This document shows, piece by piece, positions 31,461 to 40,696 of a stretch of 64,000 bases of DNA. Made by a program: the position numbers and the translations under genes. Location: positions 496,001 through 560,000 of the forward strand of contig NZ_JBGJZL010000001.1 of assembly GCF_042610375.1 (NCBI RefSeq), given 5' to 3'. The stretch's first letter is position 1. Each line of letters begins with the position of its first letter. This DNA comes from CTSoil-075 sp042610375 (GTDB lineage Bacteria; Bacillota; Negativicutes; DSM-13327). The notes below the pieces were generated by a model. The model was not told the origin of the DNA and did no database searches. It saw only the letters and a program-made list of their open reading frames with translations.

Positions 31461-32861
31461 TTATATGATCTTTACTCCTGGAGGCCAATGTATTGCATTG
31501 CCACTAACTGCAAGGGCCGCCTCAGCAATCCCCTCACTCATAGTCGGATGGGCATGGATGGTTGTAATGAGTTCATCAACAGTTGCCTCCAAATTCATTG
31601 CCAAGGCTACTTCTGCAATCAAATCAGTGGCTCTTGGTCCAAAGATATGTCCACCCAAAATTTCTCCACTTTTTTTGTCTGCAATCAGTTTTATCAAACC
31701 GGATTCACAACCTTCAATTAAAGACTTTCCATTTGCCATTAATGGAAATAGACCTATTTTATAGGCAATTCCTTGTGCCGAAGCTTCTTTTTCCGTAAGT
31801 CCCACACCAGCTGCTTCTGGAATGGTATAAATACAAGAAGGAATTATCTTGGGGTTGTAGAAGGGACGATGGCCTAATGCATATTCAACAGCTGCAATAC
31901 CTTGGGCAGATGCTGCATGTGCCAGCATCATCTGAGCATTGCAGTCGCCGATTGCATAAATATGGGGTATATTCGTCGCAAAATATTCATTAACAACGAT
32001 TTTTCCACGCTCTGTTTGGATTCCCACTTTTTCCAGACCCATATTATTAGTATTAGCTTTTCGCCCTGTAGCCATTAAAATATATTCCCCTGCCACTTCA
32101 TGGCTTTTATGAGCAGTTTGTACGACTGCACTTAAGCCTTCAGAAGTCGGTAGAATTTCTTTTAGCCCTGCTTCCATCATAAAATCCACTTTGTACTCCG
32201 TTAACTTTTCCCGTATCCTTTTGGCAATTTGACTATCCATCATAGGTAATATTTGGGGTAGCATCTCTACGATTGTGACTTTCGTACCAAAAGAACTATA
32301 TAACGAAGCAAATTCCATGCCAATGACACCCCCGCCAATAATGACCAAGGACTTTGGTACTTTGGGTAAACTTAAGGCTGCCGTGCTATCAATTACACCA
32401 TTACAGGTTGCACCTGGTACAGGTATTTTGCTTGGAACAGAACCTGAAGCTAATATAATAATGTCAGCTTCAAGGGTCACACTCTTATCCCCTTCGACTT
32501 GAATCTTATGGGCATCTTGCAATATTGCCCGCCCATTATGAATTTGAACGCCATGGGCTTTCAACAATCCCTTTACGCCCTGAACCAAGCGTTTTACAAT
32601 GGTAACCTTATTAGCCATAAGAGCTGGCCAATCCAAGGAAATATTATCTACATGCAATCCTTTGTGTGATTCTTCCTGCACAGCGTGATATAGCTTAGCA
32701 GTATGAAGAAGAGCTTTGGTGGGAATACAACCCACATTTAAGCATGTCCCCCCCAATGTTTCTTTTTCTATGATATGCACTTCAGCTCCAAGTTGCGCTG
32801 CACGAATAGCTGCCACATAGCCCCCAGGACCACCGCCAACAATAATTATTCTTTTTTTCAT
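31461..32861 (-). CDS. lpdA: Dihydrolipoamide dehydrogenase (E3)
   Basis: A 466-residue FAD enzyme reoxidising dihydrolipoyl groups of E2 with NAD+. It has the FAD site IIIVGGGPGGYVAAIRAAQLG, the redox disulfide Cys40-Cys45 (GGTCLNVGCIPTK), the NAD site IIGGGVIGMEFASLY, ATGRKANT, YAIGDC, and the C-terminal catalytic His-Glu in HAHPTMSE. GGAGAG precedes the chosen ATG; a start 36 nt upstream lacks support and overlaps DUF6506. It belongs to the acetoin-dehydrogenase operon. Confidence 0.95.
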   Translation of the reverse strand: MKKRIIIVGGGPGGYVAAIRAAQLGAEVHIIEKETLGGTCLNVGCIPTKALLHTAKLYHAVQEESHKGLHVDNISLDWPALMANKVTIVKRLVQGVKGLLKAHGVQIHNGRAILQDAHKIQVEGDKSVTLEADIIILASGSVPSKIPVPGATCNGVIDSTAALSLPKVPKSLVIIGGGVIGMEFASLYSSFGTKVTIVEMLPQILPMMDSQIAKRIREKLTEYKVDFMMEAGLKEILPTSEGLSAVVQTAHKSHEVAGEYILMATGRKANTNNMGLEKVGIQTERGKIVVNEYFATNIPHIYAIGDCNAQMMLAHAASAQGIAAVEYALGHRPFYNPKIIPSCIYTIPEAAGVGLTEKEASAQGIAYKIGLFPLMANGKSLIEGCESGLIKLIADKKSGEILGGHIFGPRATDLIAEVALAMNLEATVDELITTIHAHPTMSEGIAEAALAVSGNAIHWPPGVKII

Positions 32862-32896
32862 TTTTTCTCTCCGTTTGCATTTTTTTAAACTTACCA

Positions 32897-33202
32897 TTAG
32901 TTAAAAAAATCGTCACCGCTTTTAAAATTAAGACCGGGATGAATATCAAAACGAACTACCCCTACACTTGCCTTGTGTTGGACAGCCTTACTTACTGCGG
33001 CCGTTCCTATACTACCAAAACCGCCGCACAATTCAAGAGATGTGATTCCTTGTTCCACCAGTTCTTTTGCCACCTTTTCAGCTTCATCATAGCTTTTGAC
33101 TCCTACAACTGTTAAATGGACTGCAGGAGTTTCCACGATAGCACGATTTTGGGTAGGATCAGCCTCTGGGGCTATGAATAAAAATGCAGCTTGTAGAATC
33201 AT
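32897..33202 (-). CDS. DUF6506 family protein
   Basis: A 101-residue protein matching my recollection of DUF6506, a family of about 100 residues. Its conserved blocks are FLFIAPEADPTQNRA, VHLTVVGVKSYDEAEKVAKELVEQGI, ELCGGFGSIGTAAVSKAVQ and VGVVRFDIHPGLNFKSGDDFF. The fold looks alpha/beta, with a conserved Cys-Gly-Gly and a Phe-Asp-x-His-Pro that could form an active or ligand site. The function is unknown. It lies between lipA and lpdA in a lipoyl-enzyme operon, so a link to lipoyl or acyl-carrier chemistry is possible (inference). GGGAGG precedes the ATG. Confidence 0.8.
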   Translation of the reverse strand: MILQAAFLFIAPEADPTQNRAIVETPAVHLTVVGVKSYDEAEKVAKELVEQGITSLELCGGFGSIGTAAVSKAVQHKASVGVVRFDIHPGLNFKSGDDFFN

Positions 33203-33228
33203 AAAACTAACCTCCCAGTCTTATTTCT

Positions 33229-34095
33229 TTATGAACTGTGAAAAGTCTTAAAAAATAATTGCTCAGCATGATAGGAGCTACGAACCATTGGACCCGAAAC
33301 AACTTGATTAAAACCAATCTCATATGCCTTATCTTCCCACATTTGAAACGTAGCCGGGTGGATATATTCCATGATAGGATGATGCCCGGCAGAAGGGCGA
33401 AGATACTGTCCAATGGTCAGGATCTGGCAACCTACTGCCTTAATATCAAGCATGGTTTGCAGTACTTCCTCATGCCGTTCTCCTAAGCCAAGCATGATAC
33501 CAGCTTTGGCAATATTTTTATGATTGGTACTAACCCTTTGTAATAATTGCAAAGATCGGTCATAAATAGCTTCAGGTCGTACCGTTTTATATAAACGAGG
33601 AACTGTTTCTATATTATGACTAATCACATCTGGCTTTGCATCAATAATCAGTTGGATAGATTCTTGATGTCCCAAAAGATCAGGAATCAGAACCTCAATT
33701 CTAGCTTCCGGCAATACCTGGCGAATTTCCTGAATGGTGGTAACAAAATGTTCTGCACCACCATCGGGCAAATCATCACGAGTCACAGACGTTACGACTA
33801 CATAGTTAAGGCCCAATTGTCTAGCTGTCAAAGCCACTGCCTTAGGCTCCTCTATATCCACGGGCAAGGGCAATTGCCCATGCTCCACGGCACAAAATCG
33901 ACAATTACGAGTGCATAGATTCCCCAAAATCATAAAAGTGCACGTCTTTTGCGAAAAACATTCTCCTATATTCGGGCAATTTGCACTTTCACATACCGTA
34001 TGTAAATTGCCCGCATTCAGCATAGACTGTATCTGGGCAAGATCATCTTGATTGGGTGCTGGTACAACTAACCACGCTGGTCTCTGCATAGCCAC
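33229..34095 (-). CDS. lipA: Lipoyl synthase
   Basis: A 288-residue radical-SAM enzyme inserting two sulfurs into protein-bound octanoyl groups. The auxiliary cluster Cys35, Cys40 and Cys46 (CESANCPNIGEC), the radical-SAM Cys61, Cys65 and Cys68 (CTRNCRFC) and the C-terminal RSSYHA with its auxiliary-cluster Ser are all present. The start is GTG with GGAGATG upstream and lies inside lipB (53-nt overlap), so lipB and lipA are translationally coupled. It serves the E2 encoded just upstream. Confidence 0.96.
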   Translation of the reverse strand: MAMQRPAWLVVPAPNQDDLAQIQSMLNAGNLHTVCESANCPNIGECFSQKTCTFMILGNLCTRNCRFCAVEHGQLPLPVDIEEPKAVALTARQLGLNYVVVTSVTRDDLPDGGAEHFVTTIQEIRQVLPEARIEVLIPDLLGHQESIQLIIDAKPDVISHNIETVPRLYKTVRPEAIYDRSLQLLQRVSTNHKNIAKAGIMLGLGERHEEVLQTMLDIKAVGCQILTIGQYLRPSAGHHPIMEYIHPATFQMWEDKAYEIGFNQVVSGPMVRSSYHAEQLFFKTFHSS

Positions 34096-34777
34096 AGACC
34101 ATCTCCTTTATTCTATCTACACTCACTAGCTCTGTTTCGATCTCAAATAATTCTTCAAATTCTTTGCGCAATTGACTGCGTACTGCTTTACTATCTACCG
34201 TGTCCAAGATCTGAGCCATAGAGGTTACTCCTAAAGAGGTAATACCGCAAGGTACGATAAAGGAAAAGTGCATAAGGTTGGGGCAAACATTTAATGAAAC
34301 GCCATGCATGGTAACCCATTTCCGGATGGCAATCCCAAGCGCCCCAATCTTACGGTCCTCTACCCATACACCTGGATATTCCTGTTTTCGCACTGCCAGA
34401 ATATCAAAATAAATTAGCGTCCTAATGAGTAGCTCTTCCATTTTCCTAGAAAAAGCATGAACATCTTTATTGGCTCCTGTTAAAGCAATGATAGGATAAC
34501 AGATTATTTGTCCTGGGCCATGATAGGTAATATCGCCACCCCGATTGGACTCAAATATTTTAATATGATGTTCATCTAATACCTCTTGATCTACTAAAAG
34601 GTGATTTAAACTATCTTTATTTCTTCCTATGGTAAAGCAAGGTTGATGTTCAAGAAGAAGTAATATATCCGGAATGACTCCTTGTTGCCTCGCCCTATTT
34701 AGGGTCATTTGTAAATCAAAGATTTCATCATAATTACAAACTTGAAGTTCTACACAGTACCCTTTGCGTACCATCAT
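34043..34777 (-). CDS. lipB: Octanoyl-[acyl carrier protein]:protein octanoyltransferase
   Basis: A 244-residue transferase moving octanoyl from ACP to E2 lipoyl domains. Motifs are RGGDITYHGPGQIICYPI, KIGALGI with the conserved Lys, HGVSLNVCPNL, and the catalytic Cys in VPCGITSLGVTSM. The C-terminal extension beyond about residue 215 overlaps lipA. GGGAGG is 7 nt before two consecutive ATGs. It follows E2 by 29 bp. Confidence 0.95.
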   Translation of the reverse strand: MMVRKGYCVELQVCNYDEIFDLQMTLNRARQQGVIPDILLLLEHQPCFTIGRNKDSLNHLLVDQEVLDEHHIKIFESNRGGDITYHGPGQIICYPIIALTGANKDVHAFSRKMEELLIRTLIYFDILAVRKQEYPGVWVEDRKIGALGIAIRKWVTMHGVSLNVCPNLMHFSFIVPCGITSLGVTSMAQILDTVDSKAVRSQLRKEFEELFEIETELVSVDRIKEMVCGYAETSVVSCTSTQSR

Positions 34778-34806
34778 CCTGCATCCTCCCTCAATTGGTT
34801 GAATGA

Positions 34807-36036
34807 CTAAATCAAAGCTTGGTAGGGCTTTTTAATTAGCTTTAGCAATAAACCTAAAAATTCGGCAGCAGGTGCTCCATCAATGATACGGTGATCGAAG
34901 GATAAGGAAAGTCCAATCATTGGTCTAATCACAATTTCTCCATTTTCTACTACAGGTGTATCTACCGTTCTTCCCACTCCGAGAATTGCTGCTTCTGGCT
35001 GATTGATAATGGGCGTAAACCAATCTACCGATTGATACGTACCAATATTTGTAACCGTAAAGGTTCCGCCCCGCATTTCATTCATACTCAGCTTATTGTC
35101 TCTTGCCCTTAGGGATAATTCTTTAATTTCCCGACTAACTTGCGAGATGGTTTTTATATCTGCATTCTTCACGACTGGTACGACCAATCCTTGGTTAATG
35201 GCAACAGCCACGCCAATATGAACATCTTTATAAGTTCTAATATTTTTATCAACCAATGCACTATTAATATGAGGAGATCTTTTCAATGCCACGGCAACGA
35301 TTTTTACCAGCATATCTGTTATGGTGATCTTGGCTTCTGCCTCTTCATTAATTGTTTTACGTAAAGCTAACAAGGCTGATAGATCCGCGCTAACATGATA
35401 GTTTACTTTCGGTGCAACGGACCAGCTGTGGGACATATTATCACCGACAGCTTTTCTCATGCCTGCATACGGAGTTAGAGTGAATGAATCTTGCTCCAGC
35501 ATAGTATCAGGTTCAGGTACTTCAATCTTCTGCTCTAGCCTTACCTGTTTTGAAGCGCCACCGTCAGCAATGAATTTAATTAAATCATCCCTAATAATAC
35601 GCCCAGATGGACCCGTACCCACGATCTGAGTAAAGTCTATATTGTTTTCTTTGGCTAACTTGCGTGCTAAAGGGGAAGCTTTTACTCTATTTCCGGTAAC
35701 TTCATTTGTGGTACCTAAATTTCTTGCCTCAGTAATCGATATCTCTGGAGGAGATGTAGCTATTGTCCCAGCTTTTGCATTTGCTTGAACGGCCTCACCT
35801 TGCATACCAATGATACCAAGCAAAGCACCGATAGGAAGTTCTTCCTCCTCTTGAGCAACGATTTTCAATAATACACCATCAGCAGGAGCATCAATGGTAT
35901 TGGTAAGCTTATCTGTCATTACCTCAAGCACGATGTCGCCCTTACTTACTGCATCACCTTCTTGCTTCAACCACTTCACAATCGTCCCTGTTACCATTGA
36001 CAGGCCCATTTTAGGCATAGTAATTTCTACTGCCAT
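34807..36036 (-). CDS. acoC: Dihydrolipoamide acyltransferase (E2)
   Basis: A 409-residue E2 with one N-terminal lipoyl domain (lipoyl Lys43 in MTDKLTN), a linker, a peripheral-subunit-binding domain (KASPLARKLAKENNIDFTQIVGTGPSGRI, about residues 125-160), and a catalytic domain ending in SFDHRIIDGAPAAEFL with the HxxxDG active site. The start after AAGGAG is chosen over one 33 nt upstream. It transfers acetyl groups to CoA. The symbol reflects the neighbouring AcoR-type regulator; a pyruvate or branched-chain role is not excluded by the E2 sequence itself. Confidence 0.9.
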   Translation of the reverse strand: MAVEITMPKMGLSMVTGTIVKWLKQEGDAVSKGDIVLEVMTDKLTNTIDAPADGVLLKIVAQEEEELPIGALLGIIGMQGEAVQANAKAGTIATSPPEISITEARNLGTTNEVTGNRVKASPLARKLAKENNIDFTQIVGTGPSGRIIRDDLIKFIADGGASKQVRLEQKIEVPEPDTMLEQDSFTLTPYAGMRKAVGDNMSHSWSVAPKVNYHVSADLSALLALRKTINEEAEAKITITDMLVKIVAVALKRSPHINSALVDKNIRTYKDVHIGVAVAINQGLVVPVVKNADIKTISQVSREIKELSLRARDNKLSMNEMRGGTFTVTNIGTYQSVDWFTPIINQPEAAILGVGRTVDTPVVENGEIVIRPMIGLSLSFDHRIIDGAPAAEFLGLLLKLIKKPYQALI

Positions 36037-36114
36037 GTGTTTGCACTCCTTTATCCTTAAAAGTTTCATTAAAAAATAATTTGGTATTCAGTCACTCACC
36101 AAAATTGATTACTT

Positions 36115-37083
36115 TTAAAATAAGCTCTTTACTGCGGCAATAATTTTTACTTCATTTGGCAAATAAACAGCCTCCAGTTTCGCATTAAAAGGAACAGGAA
36201 TGTCCGGCGCCGTTACTCGCACAATAGGGGCATCTAGTAAATCAAAACCTTCTTCCGCTATAATAGCTGCAATTTCTCCTGCAAATCCACTGGTACGAAC
36301 GGCTTCATTCACCACGACGAGCCTGTTTGTCTTAGTAATAGACTGTAAAATACATTCTTTATCCAAAGGAACCAACGTGCGTAAATCAATCACCTCTACA
36401 CTAATTCCCTCTTTTTCCAACACTTTCGCCGCTGCTAATGCCTTGTGAACCATCCATGACCAAGCGACAATAGTCACATCGGTTCCTTCTCTTTTTATTT
36501 TCGCTTTGCCCAAGGGAATAACATATTCTCCTTCAGGCACATCACCGCTTATGGAATACAACTGCTTATGTTCAATAAACATGACTGGATTATCATCGCG
36601 AATAGCTGCTGCCATTAATCCTTTTGCTTCAGCTGGAGTAGAAGGCATAACGGTTTTAATCCCTGGTATATGGGTAAACCATGCTTCTATGCATTGGGAG
36701 TGCTGAGCAGAAGCAGTCATACCACCACCGCAAGGGGTGCGTACCACCATAGGAACTTTGGCTTTACCACCAAACATATAGCGCATTTTTGCAGCCTGAT
36801 TAAATAATTCATCCATACATACACCCATAAAGTCTACAAACATAATCTCAACGATAGGGCGCAATCCAGCTGCCGCTGCACCAACAGCATGACCTACAAT
36901 TGCCGTTTCACTAATCGGCGTATCCAGTACCCGGCCTGGAAATTCATCATATAATCCAGTGGTAACACCAAAACATCCGCCAAATTTCCCTACATCTTCA
37001 CCAGCAATGTACACGTCCGGATTCTTTTGCATTTCCACTCTCATACCATCTCGAATGGCTTCCGCATATGTCATTTTTTTCAT
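36115..37083 (-). CDS. acoB: TPP-dependent dehydrogenase E1, beta subunit (acetoin type)
   Basis: A 322-residue E1 beta. It has the TPP pyrimidine-side segments MTYAEAIRDGM, GEDVGKFGGCFGVTTGL, DTPISETAIVGHAVGAA, MFVDFMGVCMDELFNQAAKMRYMFGG, and the C-terminal transketolase domain (VTIVAWSWMVHKALAAA, EVIDLRTLVPLD). Starting four codons inside the longest frame puts GGAAGG at a sensible 9 nt. It follows E1 alpha by 56 bp and forms the alpha2beta2 decarboxylase that loads E2. Confidence 0.92.
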   Translation of the reverse strand: MKKMTYAEAIRDGMRVEMQKNPDVYIAGEDVGKFGGCFGVTTGLYDEFPGRVLDTPISETAIVGHAVGAAAAGLRPIVEIMFVDFMGVCMDELFNQAAKMRYMFGGKAKVPMVVRTPCGGGMTASAQHSQCIEAWFTHIPGIKTVMPSTPAEAKGLMAAAIRDDNPVMFIEHKQLYSISGDVPEGEYVIPLGKAKIKREGTDVTIVAWSWMVHKALAAAKVLEKEGISVEVIDLRTLVPLDKECILQSITKTNRLVVVNEAVRTSGFAGEIAAIIAEEGFDLLDAPIVRVTAPDIPVPFNAKLEAVYLPNEVKIIAAVKSLF

Positions 37084-37139
37084 TATTTTCATCCTTCCTT
37101 TACGCTAAATATGGTATTACTTCTAAACACAGTATACGT

Positions 37140-38105
37140 TCAGGGAGCATACACATCTGCCATAACATCCTCTGGATCTGGTTCTGGACTTTGTTTGGCG
37201 AATTCAACCGCTGCATCAATTTGAGCCTGTATTTGAGTCTGTATTGCTTCTAAATCGCTTTCTTTGGCAAATTTTAATTCTTTTAATTTTTCCTCCAGTC
37301 TCACTATAGGATCTTTCCCCATCCACTCTTCTTGCTCCGCTACATCTTTATACAAACCAGCATCTCCTTGAAAATGTCCATAATGTCTCCATGTTTTACA
37401 TTCCAATAAAGTAGGTCCTTCACCCCTTCTTGCACGATCGATTGCTTCTTTTGCCACTTCATAAACAGTAGCAACATCATTACCATCTATGGTGACCCCA
37501 GGGATGCCATAAGCAGTGGCCCGCTGAGAAACATCAACAATATTCATATGATCTTTCTGGTTCATGGAAATACCAAATTTATTATTTTCGCAGATAAAAA
37601 TCACTGGCAATTTCCAAACAGATGCCAAATTTAAGGCTTCATGAAAAGTACCCCGATTGGAAGCTGCATCACCAAAGAAACATACGGCAACTGCATCCGT
37701 CTTTTTATACTTATTGGCAAATGCTGCACCAACAGCAATGGGCTGTCCTGCACCAACAATACCATTTGCTCCCAAAATACCTAAATCTACATCCGCAATA
37801 TGCATAGATCCGCCTCTACCTTTACAATAGCCTGTCGTCTTAGCAAATAATTCAGCCATCATCTTATCCACTTCTCCCCCCTTGGCAATCAAATGCCCAT
37901 GGCCTCGATGAGTACTGGTGATATAATCTTTATTTGTCAGGCTAGCGCAAACGCCTGTAGCTACAGCCTCTTCTCCACTATATAGGTGAACAAAGCCTGG
38001 AAGCTTGCCTGCCGCAAATAATTCTGCTGCCTTATCTTCAAACTTACGGATCGTCAACATTGTTTTATAAAAAGCCAGTAATTTTTCTTTCGTAACCTCG
38101 CTCAT
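37140..38105 (-). CDS. acoA: TPP-dependent dehydrogenase E1, alpha subunit (acetoin type)
   Basis: A 321-residue E1 alpha. Motifs are LLAFYKTMLTIRKFEDK, GFVHLYSGEEAVATGVCA, STHRGHGHLIAKGG, GRGGSMHIAD, and the TPP-binding stretch FFGDAASNRGTFHEALNLASVWKLPVIFICENN. In context (a sigma-54 promoter with an AcoR gene beyond it) cleavage of acetoin to acetaldehyde and an acetyl group is the best assignment; pyruvate dehydrogenase E1 shares these motifs. It is first in the eight-gene operon, with GGGAGGG before the ATG. Confidence 0.9.
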   Translation of the reverse strand: MSEVTKEKLLAFYKTMLTIRKFEDKAAELFAAGKLPGFVHLYSGEEAVATGVCASLTNKDYITSTHRGHGHLIAKGGEVDKMMAELFAKTTGYCKGRGGSMHIADVDLGILGANGIVGAGQPIAVGAAFANKYKKTDAVAVCFFGDAASNRGTFHEALNLASVWKLPVIFICENNKFGISMNQKDHMNIVDVSQRATAYGIPGVTIDGNDVATVYEVAKEAIDRARRGEGPTLLECKTWRHYGHFQGDAGLYKDVAEQEEWMGKDPIVRLEEKLKELKFAKESDLEAIQTQIQAQIDAAVEFAKQSPEPDPEDVMADVYAP

Positions 38106-38251
38106 ATCATAACCCTCCCAAATTTTTTCGACTTTTCCTATTGTTCAGACATTTCTTATGAAATCTCTACTATAAAAACCGATAAAGTAATGAAAATATC
38201 TCCTCTCCTTCCTGCAAAGCAATTGAGTACTATAGCTTACTTTAATAATTT

Positions 38252-38268
38252 TGCAATTTTCATGCCAA
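38252..38268 (-). promoter_or_regulatory. Sigma-54 promoter of the acetoin-dehydrogenase operon
   Basis: The minus strand reads TTGGCATGAAAATTGCA, matching YTGGCAYG-N4-TTGCW fully, with the -24 GG at 38265-38266 and the -12 GC at 38253-38254. It lies about 147 bp upstream of E1 alpha. Confidence 0.9.
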
Positions 38269-38282
38269 TTCTTTATAGACAA

Positions 38283-38307
38283 AAAAACCACCTAATTATG
38301 GTGGTTT
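38283..38307 (-). terminator. Terminator between acoR and the sigma-54 promoter
   Basis: AAAACCACC (38283-38291) pairs with GGTGGTTTT (38299-38307), flanked by a T-run on the minus strand (A-run 38281-38286). It keeps acoR transcription from running into the operon. Confidence 0.8.
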
Positions 38308-38330
38308 TCTTATATTTCATATAAAATTGA

Positions 38331-38380
38331 TTGTAGCGTGAACGTTGTAACAGTGTATTATGCCGCTACACTTCGCTACA
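38331..38380. promoter_or_regulatory. Candidate AcoR enhancer sites
   Basis: TGTAGCG (38331-38337) faces two direct copies of CGCTACAC (38363-38370 and 38373-38380). GTGTA (38352-38356) also pairs with TACAC (38366-38370). The cluster lies 65-115 bp upstream of the -24 element, the usual distance for an enhancer-binding activator. Confidence 0.65.
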
Positions 38381-38475
38381 CTATGAAACTTCTTCAGCTA
38401 AAGCTACATTTGCCCTTTGCAAAAAATAGTTAACTATTACGCTTATCCTCTCAATTTCTCTTAGAGTCATTTATT

Positions 38476-40476
38476 TTAATATTGTATCGCATACAATTGC
38501 ATTTTTCGATAAACCGTAGTACGAGCTACACCCATTCGCTTGGCTATATGACTAATATTCCCGTTACATTCGCGAAGCAATGTTATGAGTTCTTCTCGTT
38601 CCGTTTTTTCATTCTGCTGCTTTCGCTGTTCCTTAAATGATTCTCTTCTTATCGGTACCTCTTCATAATTTGTGTGAAAATGGTACAGTTCAGCAGGTAA
38701 ATGGGTTAGAGATACTGTATTTCCTTCGACTAGATGAATAATTCTTTCCGCTACATTATGGAGTTCACGTACATTGCCCGGCCAGCTATATTTTTTTAAG
38801 CAAAGTACTACTTCAGGTTCTAAGTAAAATTCCCAATCTCTGTTTTTGCTTAGACTCTGCAAAAAAGAAGTGATTAATAAAATAATATCTTCGCCCCGCT
38901 CACGAAGAGGAGGACTTGTAAGGGAGATAACATTGAGACGATAATAAAGGTCTTGCCGAAAGGTGCCTTGTTTCACTTCTTTTAGCAAATTCTTATTAGT
39001 AGCACAGATAATCCGTACATCCGTGGCAATTACTTTATCGCTGCCAATACGATTTATCTTTTTTTCTTGTAGCACTCGCAGCAAGGTAACCTGTTGTTCC
39101 AAGGGCATATCACCAATTTCATCCAGGAATAAGGTACCACCTGCCGCTAACTCAAACTTTCCTGGACGTCCCCCTCGCTTGGCACCCGTAAAAGCCCCTT
39201 CCACATATCCAAAGAGTTCGCTACCGATTAATTCTCGAGGTATTGCACCACAATTTACAGCAATAAAGGGCCCATTATTTCTAGCACTTTGGTTATGGAT
39301 GGCTTGAGCAAATAATTCTTTCCCAGTTCCGCTCTCACCTTGTAAAAGTACATTTGAACTACTGCCTGCCGCTAACATCGCACTTCTCACAGTTTCTCTC
39401 ATAACAGGACTTTTACCAATAATATCACTAAATTTAAAATTTGCCTGATGTCCACCGCAACTAGTTACCGACTCTTTTACTTGTTGTATTGGACGCAAAA
39501 TCACTACACCACCATTCACACCTCCGTATTCATCAGAGACAAATTCGCCTGAGGCCATACAATGGCTTATTCCATTTTGTGTAGGTACCAACAATTTAAT
39601 ATCCGAATATAATTGAGGATTATCTAACATTGTCCTGATGCTAGGCGATACTTCCTTAAAAACAGTGTCAATAGAATGACCAATAATATCTTGGCTATTT
39701 TTATTAAGCAACCGTTGCGTAATGGCATTCACTTCTCTTATTATACCTAACTTATCAATAAATAGAACACCTTCAGACATCGTATTAAAGACACTTTCTA
39801 GATGCCTCTTCATTAACATTATCTCACTATGCTTTTGCTGCATTTTCAATTGCATAGAAATGGCTTCTGCTGCCGCGATTACCATACCCAAAGTATGAGA
39901 ATTCTTATCTTGCACAGGTCCCGAGACATCTAATACAGCTACTATTTCTCCTCTTTTATCAAAAATAGGCGCCGCCGAGCAAGTCCAACAATGATGCGGC
40001 TGAGAAAAATGCTCGCACCCCGAGACTTGTGCCGGTTTTCCTGTGGCTAGCGTGAATCCTATCGCATTCGTACCGACTCTGGTTTCTGACCAATTTGCTC
40101 CAAATACAAAATTAAGATATTCTGCGCTTTTTAAACGTTCTTTGTCACCAAAAGATTCTAATATATACCCTTGAATATCTGCAAGTACAACAATAAATCC
40201 AGTATTAGAAAAGCTTTTATATAGATTTTTCATAAAGGGATTCGCAATACGAATGATTATCTCATTTTTGTCTACCAGTTCTTTAAGTTCATTACATCCT
40301 AACTCAATGTGCCCTCGGCCTTCTGTGGGATTCATGTCCCTATTAGCACATTTTATCCATGATTCAGCAACCAAAGGTGAAACAATTCCTGATAGGATTT
40401 TCCCAGAATGAATAAAACTATTCCAAGCCAAACCCATATTGTGACTAAAAGATTTACCAAGAGCATTCATATCCAC
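38476..40476 (-). CDS. acoR: Sigma-54-dependent activator, AcoR type
   Basis: A 666-residue enhancer-binding protein. It has an N-terminal region and GAF domain (about residues 60-200, including WSETRVGTNAIG and HHCWTCSAAPIFDKRGEIVAVLDVSG), and a PAS domain (about 220-330, VFNTMSEGVLFID). The AAA+ domain follows (Walker A GESGTGKE, sigma-54 contact GAFTGA, Walker B-like LDEIGDMP, FRQDLYYRLNV, WPGNVREL), and a Fis-type HTH (NGNISHIAKRMGVARTTVYRK) closes the protein. This is the AcoR architecture, which activates acetoin catabolism genes. The GTG after GGAGGGAG is preferred over an upstream TTG. It lies upstream of its target operon in the same direction. Confidence 0.93.
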   Translation of the reverse strand: MDMNALGKSFSHNMGLAWNSFIHSGKILSGIVSPLVAESWIKCANRDMNPTEGRGHIELGCNELKELVDKNEIIIRIANPFMKNLYKSFSNTGFIVVLADIQGYILESFGDKERLKSAEYLNFVFGANWSETRVGTNAIGFTLATGKPAQVSGCEHFSQPHHCWTCSAAPIFDKRGEIVAVLDVSGPVQDKNSHTLGMVIAAAEAISMQLKMQQKHSEIMLMKRHLESVFNTMSEGVLFIDKLGIIREVNAITQRLLNKNSQDIIGHSIDTVFKEVSPSIRTMLDNPQLYSDIKLLVPTQNGISHCMASGEFVSDEYGGVNGGVVILRPIQQVKESVTSCGGHQANFKFSDIIGKSPVMRETVRSAMLAAGSSSNVLLQGESGTGKELFAQAIHNQSARNNGPFIAVNCGAIPRELIGSELFGYVEGAFTGAKRGGRPGKFELAAGGTLFLDEIGDMPLEQQVTLLRVLQEKKINRIGSDKVIATDVRIICATNKNLLKEVKQGTFRQDLYYRLNVISLTSPPLRERGEDIILLITSFLQSLSKNRDWEFYLEPEVVLCLKKYSWPGNVRELHNVAERIIHLVEGNTVSLTHLPAELYHFHTNYEEVPIRRESFKEQRKQQNEKTEREELITLLRECNGNISHIAKRMGVARTTVYRKMQLYAIQY

Positions 40477-40696
40477 GAGCTTCTCCCTCCAAATAGTACG
40501 TAAGGATTCTTTCAATTATTTCGAGCTTTAATCTTAATAATCAGCAATATAATATAGTGATTAAACGAGTAAATAATACCATATATAAAATTATATGTAA
40601 TATTGTATCAATTCATTACTTTTCACCTATATTCCTGCAATTCTCAATTTTTCTCTCCATCAATCGTTAAGACAACTGAGCAATCTACATGATTAA

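Noticed and set aside
31461..38105. Assignment of the E1-E2-E3 operon as housekeeping pyruvate dehydrogenase
   Set aside because: Possible from the enzyme motifs alone, but a sigma-54 promoter with an AcoR-type activator gene fits acetoin dehydrogenase better.
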